DNA from: Glacieibacterium frigidum
GTDB lineage: Bacteria; Pseudomonadota; Alphaproteobacteria; Sphingomonadales; Sphingomonadaceae
Direction: 5' to 3'
DNA: 64,000 nt
NCBI RefSeq assembly: GCF_007097155.1
Contig: NZ_VJWA01000002.1
Location: forward strand, 1,240,001-1,304,000
The notes under the pieces were generated by a model, which was given only the letters and a program-made list of their open reading frames with translations, made no database searches and was not told where the DNA came from. Both the position numbers and the translations under genes were made by a program. Of this stretch, positions 42,901 through 50,693 are shown piece by piece. The number at the start of each line of letters is the position of its first letter. The stretch's first letter is position 1.

Positions 42901-43496
42901 GTCAGCTGCCACGCCAGCAATGCGAGGACGCCGAGGATCAGCGCGCCGCCCCATACCAGCGGCGGGATGCCGCCCGCGGCCGGGGCTTCGGCCGGAGTCT
43001 CGACCGGGGCCGCCGCCTCGACGACGGGTTCCTCGACCGCCACAGGCCCCTCGACGATCGCCTTGAAGCGTTCGAAGAAGGTCGCGGCATAGCCCTTCGC
43101 GGCGCCTTCGATGAGCCGGCTGCCGAGTTGCGCGAGCTTGCCGCCGACGCTCGACGTGACCGCATAGCGCAGCCGGGTCGCGTCGCCCTCCTCGTCGAGC
43201 ACGACTTCGGCCTGGCCCTTGGCAAAGCCCGCGACACCACCCTTGCCCTCGCCGACCAGCACGTACCGGTGCGGCGGATCGAGCTCGGTCAGTGCCACCG
43301 ATCCGGCGAAGGTGGCGCGCACCGGGCCGACGCGCGCGTTCATCTTGCCGTCGAAGCGCGGGGTCCCGTCGTCGCCCGTGCTTCGGGTCAGCGACTCGAC
43401 GCCGTCGATGCAGCGCGCCAGCACGGTCTCGTCGTTGAGCGCCGCCCAGACCGCGGCGCGCGGCGCGGCGATCAGACTTTCCCCGGTCAATTCCAT
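42897..43496 (-). CDS. CoxG family (SRPBCC) protein with C-terminal membrane anchor
   Basis: A 199-residue protein: SRPBCC/CoxG domain (MELTGESLIAAPRAAVWAAL, then ARCIDGVESL, MNARVGPVRATFAGSV, YVLVGEGKGGVAGFAKGQ), a Pro/Ala/Glu-rich linker and a C-terminal transmembrane helix (LVWGGALILGVLALLAWQLT). CoxG recruits CO dehydrogenase-type enzymes to the membrane. It is first in a tight coxG-xdhC-moeA/mocA operon and divergent from the cold-shock gene. In this window it lacks its usual CoxLMS partners. Confidence 0.92.
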   Translation of the reverse strand: MELTGESLIAAPRAAVWAALNDETVLARCIDGVESLTRSTGDDGTPRFDGKMNARVGPVRATFAGSVALTELDPPHRYVLVGEGKGGVAGFAKGQAEVVLDEEGDATRLRYAVTSSVGGKLAQLGSRLIEGAAKGYAATFFERFKAIVEGPVAVEEPVVEAAAPVETPAEAPAAGGIPPLVWGGALILGVLALLAWQLT

Positions 43497-43654
43497 AACT
43501 TGCTCTTTACCCGCACGGTCAATCCTATGGTTCGCACCGCTTATTCGGCACGAATAGAACCCGCGCACACCCGCTTGCAACAACATGGTTTCGTATCAGC
43601 ACTATTCTATGTTATTCGTTCAGCTTGGCCGGGGCAGGTTGCGTGGGGGGCCGT

Positions 43655-44317
43655 GTGACCGAAATCGAGTTGGCGACGAGTGATACTTTGAGCGACGGGG
43701 GATTCAGCGCGGTTGACGGCATGGCGGAACTCGCCGTGTCCGAACCCGACGTCCGCGTACGCGGCGTCGTGAAGTGGTTCGACGCCGTGCGCGGCTATGG
43801 TTTCGTCGTGCCCGACGATGCCAGCGGTGACATCCTCGTCCATTTTACCGTGGTGCGCGAGATCGGGCGGCGGACCCTGCCCGAGGGCGCGACGCTGACC
43901 TGCGTGGTGATGAAGCGCGAGCGCGGCCGCCAGGCGCGCGCCATCCTCGATCTCGACCTGTCGACCGCGATCGGCCCCGATCCCGAGACGGCGGTGCAGC
44001 GCTCGGCGGGCCGCGTCGACCCCGCCGCGCTCCTGTCGCGCGCCGGCGACCCGGAGCCGGTCGTGGTGAAATGGTTCAACCGGTTGAAGGGCTATGGATT
44101 TGTCGTGCGCGAAGGCGGCGACCAGGATATCTTCGTCCATATGGAAACCGTTCGCCGCGCCGGCCTTCTCGAACTCATCCCCGGTCAATTGCTGTCGGCG
44201 CGCATCGCGCCCGGCGACAAGGGGCCGCTCGCGGTCCAGCTCGACCCGCGCGTCTCCGACGACGAGGGGCATGACGGCGTCGGCACCAGCCTCGACTGGC
44301 TCGGCGACCGCGCTTGA
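43655..44317 (+). CDS. two-domain cold-shock protein
   Basis: A 220-residue protein with two cold-shock domains: [20 protein letters not shown] near 38-57 with ILVHF, and [20 protein letters not shown] near 137-156 with DIFVHMETV. Double-CSD proteins are common in alphaproteobacteria; they bind single-stranded RNA or DNA. The GTG at 43655 is chosen, with a GGGGGG stretch upstream and no better candidate. The preceding 158-bp divergent gap is AT-richer than average. The stop overlaps DUF192 (TTGA). Confidence 0.92.
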   Translation: MTEIELATSDTLSDGGFSAVDGMAELAVSEPDVRVRGVVKWFDAVRGYGFVVPDDASGDILVHFTVVREIGRRTLPEGATLTCVVMKRERGRQARAILDLDLSTAIGPDPETAVQRSAGRVDPAALLSRAGDPEPVVVKWFNRLKGYGFVVREGGDQDIFVHMETVRRAGLLELIPGQLLSARIAPGDKGPLAVQLDPRVSDDEGHDGVGTSLDWLGDRA

Positions 44318-44775
44318 AGGCTTTCATCGCGGCGTTGCTGCTGATCGCCGCAGCGCCGGGTCCGCTCGCGGCGCAGGCGATCGTCAGCGCGCAACCGACG
44401 CTCCGCACCATCCCGCTGCGCCTGGTGACCGCGGCGCGCACCTATCGCCTGCGCGTCGAGGTCGCCGCGACCCCGCGCGAGCAGCAGATCGGCATGATGT
44501 TCCGCACGCAATTGCCGCGCGGCAAGGGCATGCTGTTCCCCTTCGCCTCGCCGCGTCGGCTGAGCTTCTGGATGGAGAACACCGTCATCCCGCTCGACCT
44601 GGTGTTCGTCAGCGCGGACGGACGAATCGTCAACGTCGCCGCCAATGCCAAGCCCTATTCGCAGGACCTGATCCCGTCGCAGGGTCCCGCCGTCGCGGTG
44701 CTGGAGCTCGCGGGCGGCGAGGCGGCGCGCATGGGCCTGCGCCCCGGCGACCGGGTCGAATACACGCTGCCGTGA
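44314..44775 (+). CDS. DUF192 family exported protein
   Basis: A 153-residue exported protein. Signal peptide (1-21, ending AAQA), then a DUF192 domain with [20 protein letters not shown] (near 45-64), KGMLFPF, and [20 protein letters not shown] near 85-104. The function is unknown; the family is often near cold-shock or stress genes. TTG start overlapping the CSP gene (TTGA) puts it in one operon with the cold-shock protein. '[10 protein letters not shown]' forms the usual C-terminal end. Confidence 0.9.
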   Translation: MKAFIAALLLIAAAPGPLAAQAIVSAQPTLRTIPLRLVTAARTYRLRVEVAATPREQQIGMMFRTQLPRGKGMLFPFASPRRLSFWMENTVIPLDLVFVSADGRIVNVAANAKPYSQDLIPSQGPAVAVLELAGGEAARMGLRPGDRVEYTLP

Positions 44776-44842
44776 CGCGTCTGTGCGCCGGGGCCGTGAC
44801 GCGCTCACGCCGGGTTCAGGGGCCGCGGTCCACGCGGCGCGC

Positions 44843-45613
44843 ATGATCCTCGCTGCCCTGCTGCTCGCCGCCGCTACCCCTGCGCCGCCGCAAGACCCGC
44901 GCGATGCCGAGCGCTACAGCGCCTGCCTCGCGACCGCCGGGGCCGAACCCGCGGTCGCGGTGACCGAGGCGGCGCGCTGGCGCGGTGCGGGCGGCGGCGT
45001 GCCGGCGCGGCACTGCCTGGCGCTCGCCTATCTCGCGCAGAAGCAGTTCGCCGGCGCAGCGCTCGAACTCGCCGGTGCGGCGCGCGAGGCGGAGGTTGCG
45101 CGGAGCCCGCTTGCCGTCGATCTTTGGGGTCAGGCCGGGGTTGCCGCACTCGCGGGTGGCGACGCCGCGAACGCGGTCACCTACCTGACCAGCGGCATCG
45201 CGATCGCCAGCGCGCCGGTGGCACGCGCTGCACTGCTCACCGACCGGGCGCGCGCGCTGGTCGAGCAGAAGCGGCTGGCCGAGGCGCGCACCGACCTCGA
45301 TGCTGCTACGCGACTCGACGCGACCGTCGCCGATACCTGGCTGTTGCGCGCCACGCTGGCGCGGCGGACGGGCGACCTGAAGACCGCCGAGGCGAGCCTC
45401 GTCGAGGCCGCTCAGCTCGCGCCGGCAGATGCCGACGTCAGGCTGGAGGCCGGCAACATCGCTGCCGCACAGGGCCGCACCGATCTCGCGCGCGCCGCAT
45501 GGAACGCGGTGATCGCCTCGGCACCGGGAACACCGGCGGCGTTGGCGGCACAGGCCGCGATCGTCGCCGCCGGTACGCCGACGCCTAGTGCAGGCGCTCC
45601 ATCTCTTCCTTGA
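44843..45613 (+). CDS. exported TPR-repeat protein
   Basis: A 256-residue exported protein: signal peptide MILAALLLAAATPAP, then tetratricopeptide-like helical repeats from about residue 60 to the end (CLALAYLAQKQFAGAALELA; LTDRARALVEQKRLAEARTD; LLRATLARRTGDLKTAEASL; EAGNIAAAQGRTDLARAAWN). ATG 44843 is chosen over a start 20 codons upstream that precedes no signal-like sequence. Convergent with a YdcH-like gene (29-bp overlap). Partner unknown. Confidence 0.85.
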   Translation: MILAALLLAAATPAPPQDPRDAERYSACLATAGAEPAVAVTEAARWRGAGGGVPARHCLALAYLAQKQFAGAALELAGAAREAEVARSPLAVDLWGQAGVAALAGGDAANAVTYLTSGIAIASAPVARAALLTDRARALVEQKRLAEARTDLDAATRLDATVADTWLLRATLARRTGDLKTAEASLVEAAQLAPADADVRLEAGNIAAAQGRTDLARAAWNAVIASAPGTPAALAAQAAIVAAGTPTPSAGAPSLP

Positions 45614-45743
45614 GGCGGAGCTTCTCGCGCTTCAGTTCGGCGAGGCGGACGGTGTCGGGCAACGGGCGCTGACCCTCGCGCGCCAGCGACGCTTCGAGCT
45701 GCGCGTGGCGAGCGGCGAGCGTGACGAGGTGCGCGTTGGACAT
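45585..45743 (-). CDS. YdcH/DUF465 family small protein 1
   Basis: A 52-residue helical protein, MSNAHLVTLAARHAQLEASL to KEEMERLH, with the heptad-like AELKREKLRLKEEMERL of the DUF465/YdcH family. All-alpha, highly charged, probably a helical hairpin or short coiled coil. Its 3' end overlaps the TPR gene by 29 bp on the other strand. A second copy of the family is encoded divergently 183 bp away. Function unknown. Confidence 0.85.
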   Translation of the reverse strand: MSNAHLVTLAARHAQLEASLAREGQRPLPDTVRLAELKREKLRLKEEMERLH

Positions 45744-45926
45744 GGGCTGCATCCCTTGGCTGTTGTGGTCCGGGATGAACGAGGAAAACACATGGCCGTT
45801 GCCTTGTCGCGCGCTAATTTGGCACGGTTCGGCGAAGCGCAGCTTTGCGCCGCCAAGTCGCTGTAACGGCGGACGACGGCGGGGCGGCGTGTTACACGGG
45901 TTACGGGAACGGCACGGGGGCAAGGC

Positions 45927-46124
45927 GTGGAAGAAGCCGAACTGCGCGCGCGACTCGAAGCGCTGACGCACGAGCATCGCGATCTCGACGCCGCGATCGA
46001 TGCGCTGCGTGGGCTTGCGGGGCACGACCAGATCCAGCTCGCGCGTCTCAAGAAGCGGAAATTGCGCCTGCGCGACGAGATCGCCGTCGTGCAGGATTAC
46101 CTGATCCCCGACATCATCGCCTGA
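45927..46124 (+). CDS. YdcH/DUF465 family small protein 2
   Basis: A 65-residue helical protein beginning MEEAELRARLEALTHEHRDL and carrying ARLKKRKLRLRDEIAVVQDY, the family block of DUF465/YdcH. GTG start. Divergent from the first copy, with 183 bp between that hold no other gene but probably both promoters. The proteins differ in length and in their C-termini, so they are paralogues rather than a recent duplication. Function unknown. Confidence 0.85.
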   Translation: MEEAELRARLEALTHEHRDLDAAIDALRGLAGHDQIQLARLKKRKLRLRDEIAVVQDYLIPDIIA

Positions 46125-46131
46125 GGTCCGC

Positions 46132-46653
46132 ATGCTCGCACTGCTCGCCGCCGTCACGCTGGCCGCCACGACACCGACCGCCGCGCAGCTCCAGGCGGGC
46201 CTTGCCGGTCGGTGGACCGGCGCGCTGGGCTACCGCGACTATCAGACCAACAAACTGGAAGAGATTCCCGTCGCCACCGAGTTCCGCACTGTCGGCGACG
46301 GCGTGACGCTGATCGGCGTGTCGACCTATGACGACGGGCCGCGCGTCGGGTCGGTCTATATCACCAGCGTCCAGCTGTTCGCGGGCGACAGCGCGACGAC
46401 CGCAACGTCGCGCAAGGGGCGCGCGATGGAGCTGGCGACCGACAAGGTCGCGGTGACGCGCTACGTCGACGCGACGCACTGGACGATCGTCGCCAGCCGC
46501 GACGGCACCGACGACGACAATCCGGCGAAGCTGCGCACCACCGAGACGCGCGACGGCGACAGCCTGCTCAGCATCAAGGAGGTGCTGCCCGCGAGCGCCA
46601 CCGACGGCAAATACGTCTATCGCAACCAGCGCCGCCTGACGCGGGTGCGCTGA
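46132..46653 (+). CDS. exported protein of unknown function
   Basis: A 173-residue protein with a signal peptide (1-18, MLALLAAVTLAATTPTAA) and a beta-rich body: LAGRWTGALGYRDYQTNKLE near residues 24-43, VYITSVQLFAGDSAT near 83, and the closing KYVYRNQRRLTRVR. It resembles small lipocalin-like or DUF-type periplasmic proteins with an opening 'GRWTGxLxYRDY' strand. No family is confidently recognised. It starts 7 bp after the YdcH copy, so is probably in its operon. Function unknown. Confidence 0.75.
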   Translation: MLALLAAVTLAATTPTAAQLQAGLAGRWTGALGYRDYQTNKLEEIPVATEFRTVGDGVTLIGVSTYDDGPRVGSVYITSVQLFAGDSATTATSRKGRAMELATDKVAVTRYVDATHWTIVASRDGTDDDNPAKLRTTETRDGDSLLSIKEVLPASATDGKYVYRNQRRLTRVR

Positions 46654-46716
46654 GGCGGCACTGCCCGGCGCTTCCGGATTCTGCTATACCGGACCCAGCG
46701 ATATGGGGAGGTGGGT

Positions 46717-47283
46717 ATGAATCGATTGATGCTGGCCGCGCTCTTGGCGGCAACGGTTCCGGCGGCGGCGAGCGCGGCGGTCTCGGTCATCGGCGGCGGG
46801 CTGGGTCGCGACTGCTACCTTGCGGCCGAAGCGGCGCGCGGGGCGCGCGACGGGCTCGACAGCTGCAACCGGGCGCTTGCCGACGAGGCGCTGTCGATCG
46901 GTGACCGCGCCGCGACCCTGGTCAACCGCGGTATCGTCAAGATGCAGGCGAAGGACCTGAGCGCCGCGATCGAGGATTTCGACGTCGCGATCCGCACCCG
47001 CCCGGGGACGGCGGAGGCCTATATCAACAAGGGGATCGCGCTGATCCATCTCGGCGGGCGCGACCGTGATGCGGTCGAACTGCTGACGCTCGGCCTCGCC
47101 AAGAAACCGACGCGGCCCGAGGTCGCCTATTATGTGCGCGGCATCGCCAACGAGCAGCTCGGCGCGACCCGCGAGGCGTATGAGGATTATGCGCGCGCCG
47201 CGAGCCTGAAGCCCGACTGGGCCGAGCCTGCCGAGCAGCTGTCGCGCTTCTCGGTAGTGCGCAAGGCGACGGCGGGCATCTGA
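46717..47283 (+). CDS. exported TPR protein
   Basis: A 188-residue protein with a signal peptide (MNRLMLAALLAATVPAAASA) and three to four TPR-like repeats: LVNRGIVKMQAKDLSAAIED (near 72-91), AYINKGIALIHLGGRDRDAV, and YYVRGIANEQLGATREAYED. A ribosome site (GGGGAGG, 46703) precedes ATG 46717. Likely periplasmic. A strong hairpin follows after the stop; it is oriented as the terminator of the convergent hsp20 gene, but could serve both. Confidence 0.84.
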   Translation: MNRLMLAALLAATVPAAASAAVSVIGGGLGRDCYLAAEAARGARDGLDSCNRALADEALSIGDRAATLVNRGIVKMQAKDLSAAIEDFDVAIRTRPGTAEAYINKGIALIHLGGRDRDAVELLTLGLAKKPTRPEVAYYVRGIANEQLGATREAYEDYARAASLKPDWAEPAEQLSRFSVVRKATAGI

Positions 47284-47284
47284 C

Positions 47285-47321
47285 GGAAAAAGCGCCCCCT
47301 CCCGGTCATGGGAGGGGGCGC
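47285..47321 (-). terminator. intrinsic terminator of hsp20
   Basis: A perfect 12-bp stem (GCGCCCCCTCCC at 47292-47303 and its complement at 47310-47321) with a 6-nt loop. Read on the minus strand, it is followed by a run of five T (47291-47287), the form of a Rho-independent terminator. It lies 8 bp past the hsp20 stop. It may also terminate the convergent TPR transcript, but without a T-run on that strand. Confidence 0.88.
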
Positions 47322-47329
47322 GTCAGCGC

Positions 47330-47812
47330 TTACTCGGCGGCGAGGCGCGTCGCCTCGAGCACCGGCGTGTTCGCCGCGGCGAGCGGCGTGCCGATCTCGA
47401 CCTTGCGCGGCTTCTTGTGCTCGGGGATCTCGCGCACCAGCTCGACGGTCAGCAGGCCGTTCTCGAAGCCCGCGCCGGTCACCTTGATGGTGTCGGCGAG
47501 CTGGAAGCGGCGCTCGAACCCGCGCTTGGCGATACCGCGGTGCAGGAAGGTGCGCTCACCGGCGTCGGCGTCGGCATCGGCCTTGCCGGTGACGATCAGC
47601 GTGTTCTCCTGAACCGTCAGGTCGAGCTCGTGCGCCGCAAAGCCCGCGACTGCCATCGCGATGCGATAGGCGCCGTCGCTGACTTTCTCGATATTATACG
47701 GCGGGAAGCCCGAGTCGCCGTTGTCGCCGCGCGCGGCGAATTCGACGAGGCGGTTGAGGTTCTCGTAGCCGATCGAGGACCGGAGGAGGGGGGAAATGTC
47801 GAAAGTCCGCAT
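47330..47812 (-). CDS. Hsp20/IbpA family small heat shock protein
   Basis: A 160-residue ATP-independent chaperone. N-terminal MRTFDISPLLRSSIGYENL matches IbpA-type class A/B alphaproteobacterial sHSPs; the alpha-crystallin domain is about 35-130 with NIEKVSDGAYRIAMAVAGF near 40 and FENGLLTVELVREIPE near 116. ATG 47812. The leader contains a ROSE-like thermosensor covering the ribosome site, and an intrinsic terminator follows the gene, so it is probably a monocistronic, heat-induced message. Confidence 0.94.
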   Translation of the reverse strand: MRTFDISPLLRSSIGYENLNRLVEFAARGDNGDSGFPPYNIEKVSDGAYRIAMAVAGFAAHELDLTVQENTLIVTGKADADADAGERTFLHRGIAKRGFERRFQLADTIKVTGAGFENGLLTVELVREIPEHKKPRKVEIGTPLAAANTPVLEATRLAAE

Positions 47813-47818
47813 GTCTTC

Positions 47819-47836
47819 ATCCTTTTCGAAAGCGAT
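47819..47836 (-). promoter_or_regulatory. ROSE-like RNA thermometer covering the hsp20 ribosome site
   Basis: On the minus strand, ATCGCTTTCGAAAAGGAT folds into a hairpin whose right side (AAGGAT) is the ribosome-binding site, 6 nt before the ATG. A-U, U-A and C-G pairs, one bulged G, then C-G, U-A, U-A and U-A pairs give the GCU / AGG(A) pairing with an extra G opposite the ribosome site, the defining core of ROSE elements. Heat would melt it and free translation (family knowledge). Only the terminal hairpin was checked. Confidence 0.7.
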
Positions 47837-47909
47837 GGTCGTTCGTCCCGCCCAGGGGGGCCGGGAACGTGACCGGCCCCTGACGGCAACCGGTCGACAC
47901 GGAATCTAG

Positions 47910-48251
47910 GTGGTGGAAACCGGGCTTCAAGAGGCGCGGCTCGCCGAACTCCATACCCGCGCGCTGCGGCTGCGCGACGCCTGGTCTGCGGCCTGGTCGG
48001 GGCTCGTGCCGGTACCGGGCGATGCCCCGACGCGGGCGCATGCAGCCTTGGCTCGCCTGGCCGCCTCGACGCAGCTGATGGAGGCGATCTCGTGGCTGCT
48101 CGTCCGCCATGCCGGGGACGCGACGCCGACCCGTCGGCACGCCGGGGCCCATGCGCCGCGTGGCCTGACCGGCGAACGCGCGACGGTCGCCGCGGCGATC
48201 GATCGACTGTATGGCGAGATTCTCGCCCTCGACGCAGGACACGAAGCATGA
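47910..48251 (+). CDS. DUF1465 family protein
   Basis: A 113-residue helical protein starting [20 protein letters not shown], with [20 protein letters not shown] near 48-67, conserved in the sphingomonad DUF1465 family. No signal peptide. The function is unknown; some family members are predicted regulators. GTG start at 47910; a second GTG directly follows. ATGA overlap with the VOC gene. Divergent from hsp20. Confidence 0.82.
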   Translation: MVETGLQEARLAELHTRALRLRDAWSAAWSGLVPVPGDAPTRAHAALARLAASTQLMEAISWLLVRHAGDATPTRRHAGAHAPRGLTGERATVAAAIDRLYGEILALDAGHEA

Positions 48252-48658
48252 CCGCGCTGTTCCACCTCGCCTTTCCGGTCGACGACCTCGATGCGGCGCG
48301 CGCCTTCTACGGTGACGCGATGGGCTGCGCCGAGGGCCGCGCGTCGGACCGCTGGGTCGATTTCGATTTCCACGGCCACCAGATCACCGCGCACCTGACG
48401 CCGCGCGGTGCCGAGACGAGCAGCGAGGTCGACGCCCACGCCGTGCCGATCCCGCACTTCGGCCTGATACTGGACATGGCTGCATGGACCGCTCTGCGCG
48501 ACCGCCTCGTCGCGGCGGGCACGAAGTTCGTCATCGAGCCTTACATCCGCTTCGCCGGCGAGATCGGCGAGCAGGCGACGATGTTCCTGCGCGATCCTTC
48601 CGGAAACGCGCTCGAGTTCAAGGCATTCGGCGACCGCTCGGCGGTGTTCGCGCACTGA
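48248..48658 (+). CDS. VOC (glyoxalase/dioxygenase) family protein
   Basis: A 136-residue single-chain VOC protein. Starts [20 protein letters not shown]; the metal ligands are in the usual places (His6; the [15 protein letters not shown] block near 36; His near 77 in IPHFGLIL; Glu in NALEFKAF near 122). Closest in form to the 'PhnB/glyoxalase-like' group; substrate unknown. ATG overlaps the DUF1465 stop. The convergent argG ends 10 bp away. Confidence 0.87.
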   Translation: MTALFHLAFPVDDLDAARAFYGDAMGCAEGRASDRWVDFDFHGHQITAHLTPRGAETSSEVDAHAVPIPHFGLILDMAAWTALRDRLVAAGTKFVIEPYIRFAGEIGEQATMFLRDPSGNALEFKAFGDRSAVFAH

Positions 48659-48667
48659 CCTCCCGCG

Positions 48668-49924
48668 CTAGAGGTCGCGCCGCCCCAGCAGGCGCAGGCG
48701 CAGCGCGTTGAGCTTGATGAAGCCCTCCGCATCGCGCTGATCGTACGCGCCGGCGTCATCCTCGAAGGTCACGATGCCCGGTGAGTAGAGCGAGTAGGGC
48801 GACTTGCGCCCGACCACCGCCGCCACGCCCTTGTAGAGCTTGAGGCGCACCGTGCCGGTCACCTTCTTCTGGCTGTGGTCGATCGCCGCCTGCAGCATCT
48901 CGCGCTCGGGCGAGAACCAGAAGCCGTTGTAGATCAGGCCCGCGTACTTGGGGCCCAGCTCGTCCTTCAGGTGCATCGCGCCGCGGTCGAGGGTGATCTG
49001 CTCGATGCCGCGGTGGGCGATGTGCAGGATGGTGCCGCCCGGCGTCTCGTACATGCCGCGCGACTTCATGCCGACGAAGCGGTTCTCGACGAGGTCGAGG
49101 CGGCCGATGCCGTGCGTCTTGCCGAGGTCGTTGAGGCGCGCCAGCAGCGACGCAGGCGACAGCGCCTCGCCGTCGACCGCGACGGGATCGCCGCCCTCGA
49201 AGTCGACCGTGATGTACTGCGGCGTGTTCGGCGCGTCCTCGGGGTTGTCGGTGCGCGAATAGACATAGTCGGGCACCTCGTTCCACGGATCCTCGAGCAC
49301 CTTGCCCTCCGAGCTCGTGTGCAGGATGTTGGCATCGGTCGAGAACGGCGACTCGCCACGCTTGTCGCGCGGGATCGGAATCTGGTGATCTTCGGCGAAG
49401 GCGATCAGCGCCTCGCGGCTGGTCAGGTCCCACTCGCGCCACGGCGCGATGATGCGGATGTCGGGGTTGAGGGCGTAATAGCCGAGCTCGAAGCGCACTT
49501 GGTCGTTGCCTTTGCCAGTCGCGCCGTGGCTGACCGCGTCGGCGTTCAGAGTCCGGGCGATCTCGATCTGGCGCTTGGCGATCAGCGGCCGCGCGATCGA
49601 CGTGCCGAGCAGGTACTGGCCCTCGTACAGCGCGTTGGCGCGCATCATCGGGAAGACGTAATCGCGGACGAATTCCTCGCGCAGGTCCTCGATGAAGATA
49701 TGCTCGGGGCGGACGCCCATCAGCTCGGCCTTGTGCCGTGCCGGCCCCAGCTCCTCGCCCTGGCCCAGATCGGCGGTGAAGGTCACCACCTCGCATTTAT
49801 AGGTCTGCTGGAGCCATTTCAGGATCACCGACGTGTCGAGGCCGCCCGAAAAGGCGAGCACGACGCGGCGCACGCGGCCGGGCTCCTCGCTGTCGTGGGG
49901 GAATTTCTTGACGTCCTGCGACAC
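48668..49924 (-). CDS. argG: argininosuccinate synthase
   Basis: A 418-residue enzyme that joins citrulline and aspartate with ATP to form argininosuccinate in arginine synthesis. ATP-binding [20 protein letters not shown] near 22-41 (SGGLDTS), citrulline/aspartate-binding [16 protein letters not shown] near 131-146, and [20 protein letters not shown] near 196. Long and normal for the family. The GTG at 49924 is chosen, because longer upstream in-frame sequence is not family-like. Monocistronic: a gap follows upstream. Confidence 0.97.
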   Translation of the reverse strand: MSQDVKKFPHDSEEPGRVRRVVLAFSGGLDTSVILKWLQQTYKCEVVTFTADLGQGEELGPARHKAELMGVRPEHIFIEDLREEFVRDYVFPMMRANALYEGQYLLGTSIARPLIAKRQIEIARTLNADAVSHGATGKGNDQVRFELGYYALNPDIRIIAPWREWDLTSREALIAFAEDHQIPIPRDKRGESPFSTDANILHTSSEGKVLEDPWNEVPDYVYSRTDNPEDAPNTPQYITVDFEGGDPVAVDGEALSPASLLARLNDLGKTHGIGRLDLVENRFVGMKSRGMYETPGGTILHIAHRGIEQITLDRGAMHLKDELGPKYAGLIYNGFWFSPEREMLQAAIDHSQKKVTGTVRLKLYKGVAAVVGRKSPYSLYSPGIVTFEDDAGAYDQRDAEGFIKLNALRLRLLGRRDL

Positions 49925-50012
49925 TGGTCTGGGCCCTTTCGAAGCGCGCGCACCATAGCGGCGAGCGGCTCCGTTGCAACGATTGCGGATTTGTGACGTT
50001 GTGCAGTGCAGC

Positions 50013-50363
50013 ATGGAGACTCAGATGGAGCCGCTCGACCCGCGCATTCAGGCCTGCATCGAGGCGTGCAACCGCTGCCACGGCAGTTGCCTGGCGATGG
50101 CATTCAATCATTGCCTCGACCAGGGCGGCGACCATGTCGCGCCGCCGCACTTTCGCCTGATGGCCGATTGCGCGCAGATTTGCGCGACGGCTGCCGACTT
50201 CATGCTGCGCTCGTCGGTGCATCACGCGGCGATCTGCGCAGCCTGCGCCGATGTCTGCGACGCCTGCGCTGACAGCTGCGAAGGTCTCGACGGCATGGAG
50301 GACTGCGTGGCCGCGTGCCGGGCGTGCGCGGAAAGCTGCCGCGCGATGGCCCTGCCGCACTGA
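50013..50363 (+). CDS. four-helix-bundle copper-storage-like protein (DUF326/Csp)
   Basis: A 116-residue cytosolic protein with 16 Cys, many in CxxxC or CxxC spacing along helices: [13 protein letters not shown] (near 15), CAQIC, and the [17 protein letters not shown] stretch near 72-88. This matches Csp-type proteins, four-helix bundles lined with Cys that store many Cu(I) ions. No Tat or Sec signal, so the cytosolic Csp3-like subgroup is inferred. No copper exporter nearby. The start could also be the ATG at 50025. Confidence 0.9.
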   Translation: METQMEPLDPRIQACIEACNRCHGSCLAMAFNHCLDQGGDHVAPPHFRLMADCAQICATAADFMLRSSVHHAAICAACADVCDACADSCEGLDGMEDCVAACRACAESCRAMALPH

Positions 50364-50396
50364 TCAGGCAGGTCTTGCGCCGACCGCCGCGCCGCG

Positions 50397-50693
50397 TCAG
50401 TCGAACATGTCGAACAGGCTGCGCTTCTTCTTGCGGCGGTAATCGTCGTCGTAATCCCAGTCGCGCCGCCCCTCGGGCCGGTACTGCGGACGGTTGTCGT
50501 ACGGCTGCTGGTGCTGCTGCGGTGGCGGCGGCGGGCGCTGGCCGGCGTCGTCGGTCGCGACCGCGAGCAGCTTCTCCAGCTCGCCGCGGTCGAGCCAGAC
50601 ACCGCGGCACGTCGGGCAGATGTCGAACTCGACGCCCGACCGCTGGACGGTCTGCATCGCGCCATTGTCGTTGGGACAGAGCAGCAGGGGCAT
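50397..50693 (-). CDS. TFIIB-type zinc-ribbon small protein
   Basis: A 98-residue protein with a zinc ribbon CPNDNGAMQTV (near 6) and CPTCRGVWLDRGELEKL (near 26-42), a Pro/Gln/Arg-rich stretch (PPPPPQQHQQP) and a basic tail ending KKKRSLFDMFD. The zf-TFIIB-like family is widespread and of unknown function. ATG 50693 overlaps the PhyH stop by 1 bp (TGATG). Its C-terminus has a strongly charged mixed low-complexity tail, possibly for nucleic acid binding. Confidence 0.86.
   Translation of the reverse strand: MPLLLCPNDNGAMQTVQRSGVEFDICPTCRGVWLDRGELEKLLAVATDDAGQRPPPPPQQHQQPYDNRPQYRPEGRRDWDYDDDYRRKKKRSLFDMFD

Noticed and set aside
43574-43620. TTGCAA / TATTCT promoter for the cold-shock gene
   Set aside because: Spacing of about 22 bp does not fit a normal -35/-10 pair, although the region is AT-rich and likely holds a promoter.
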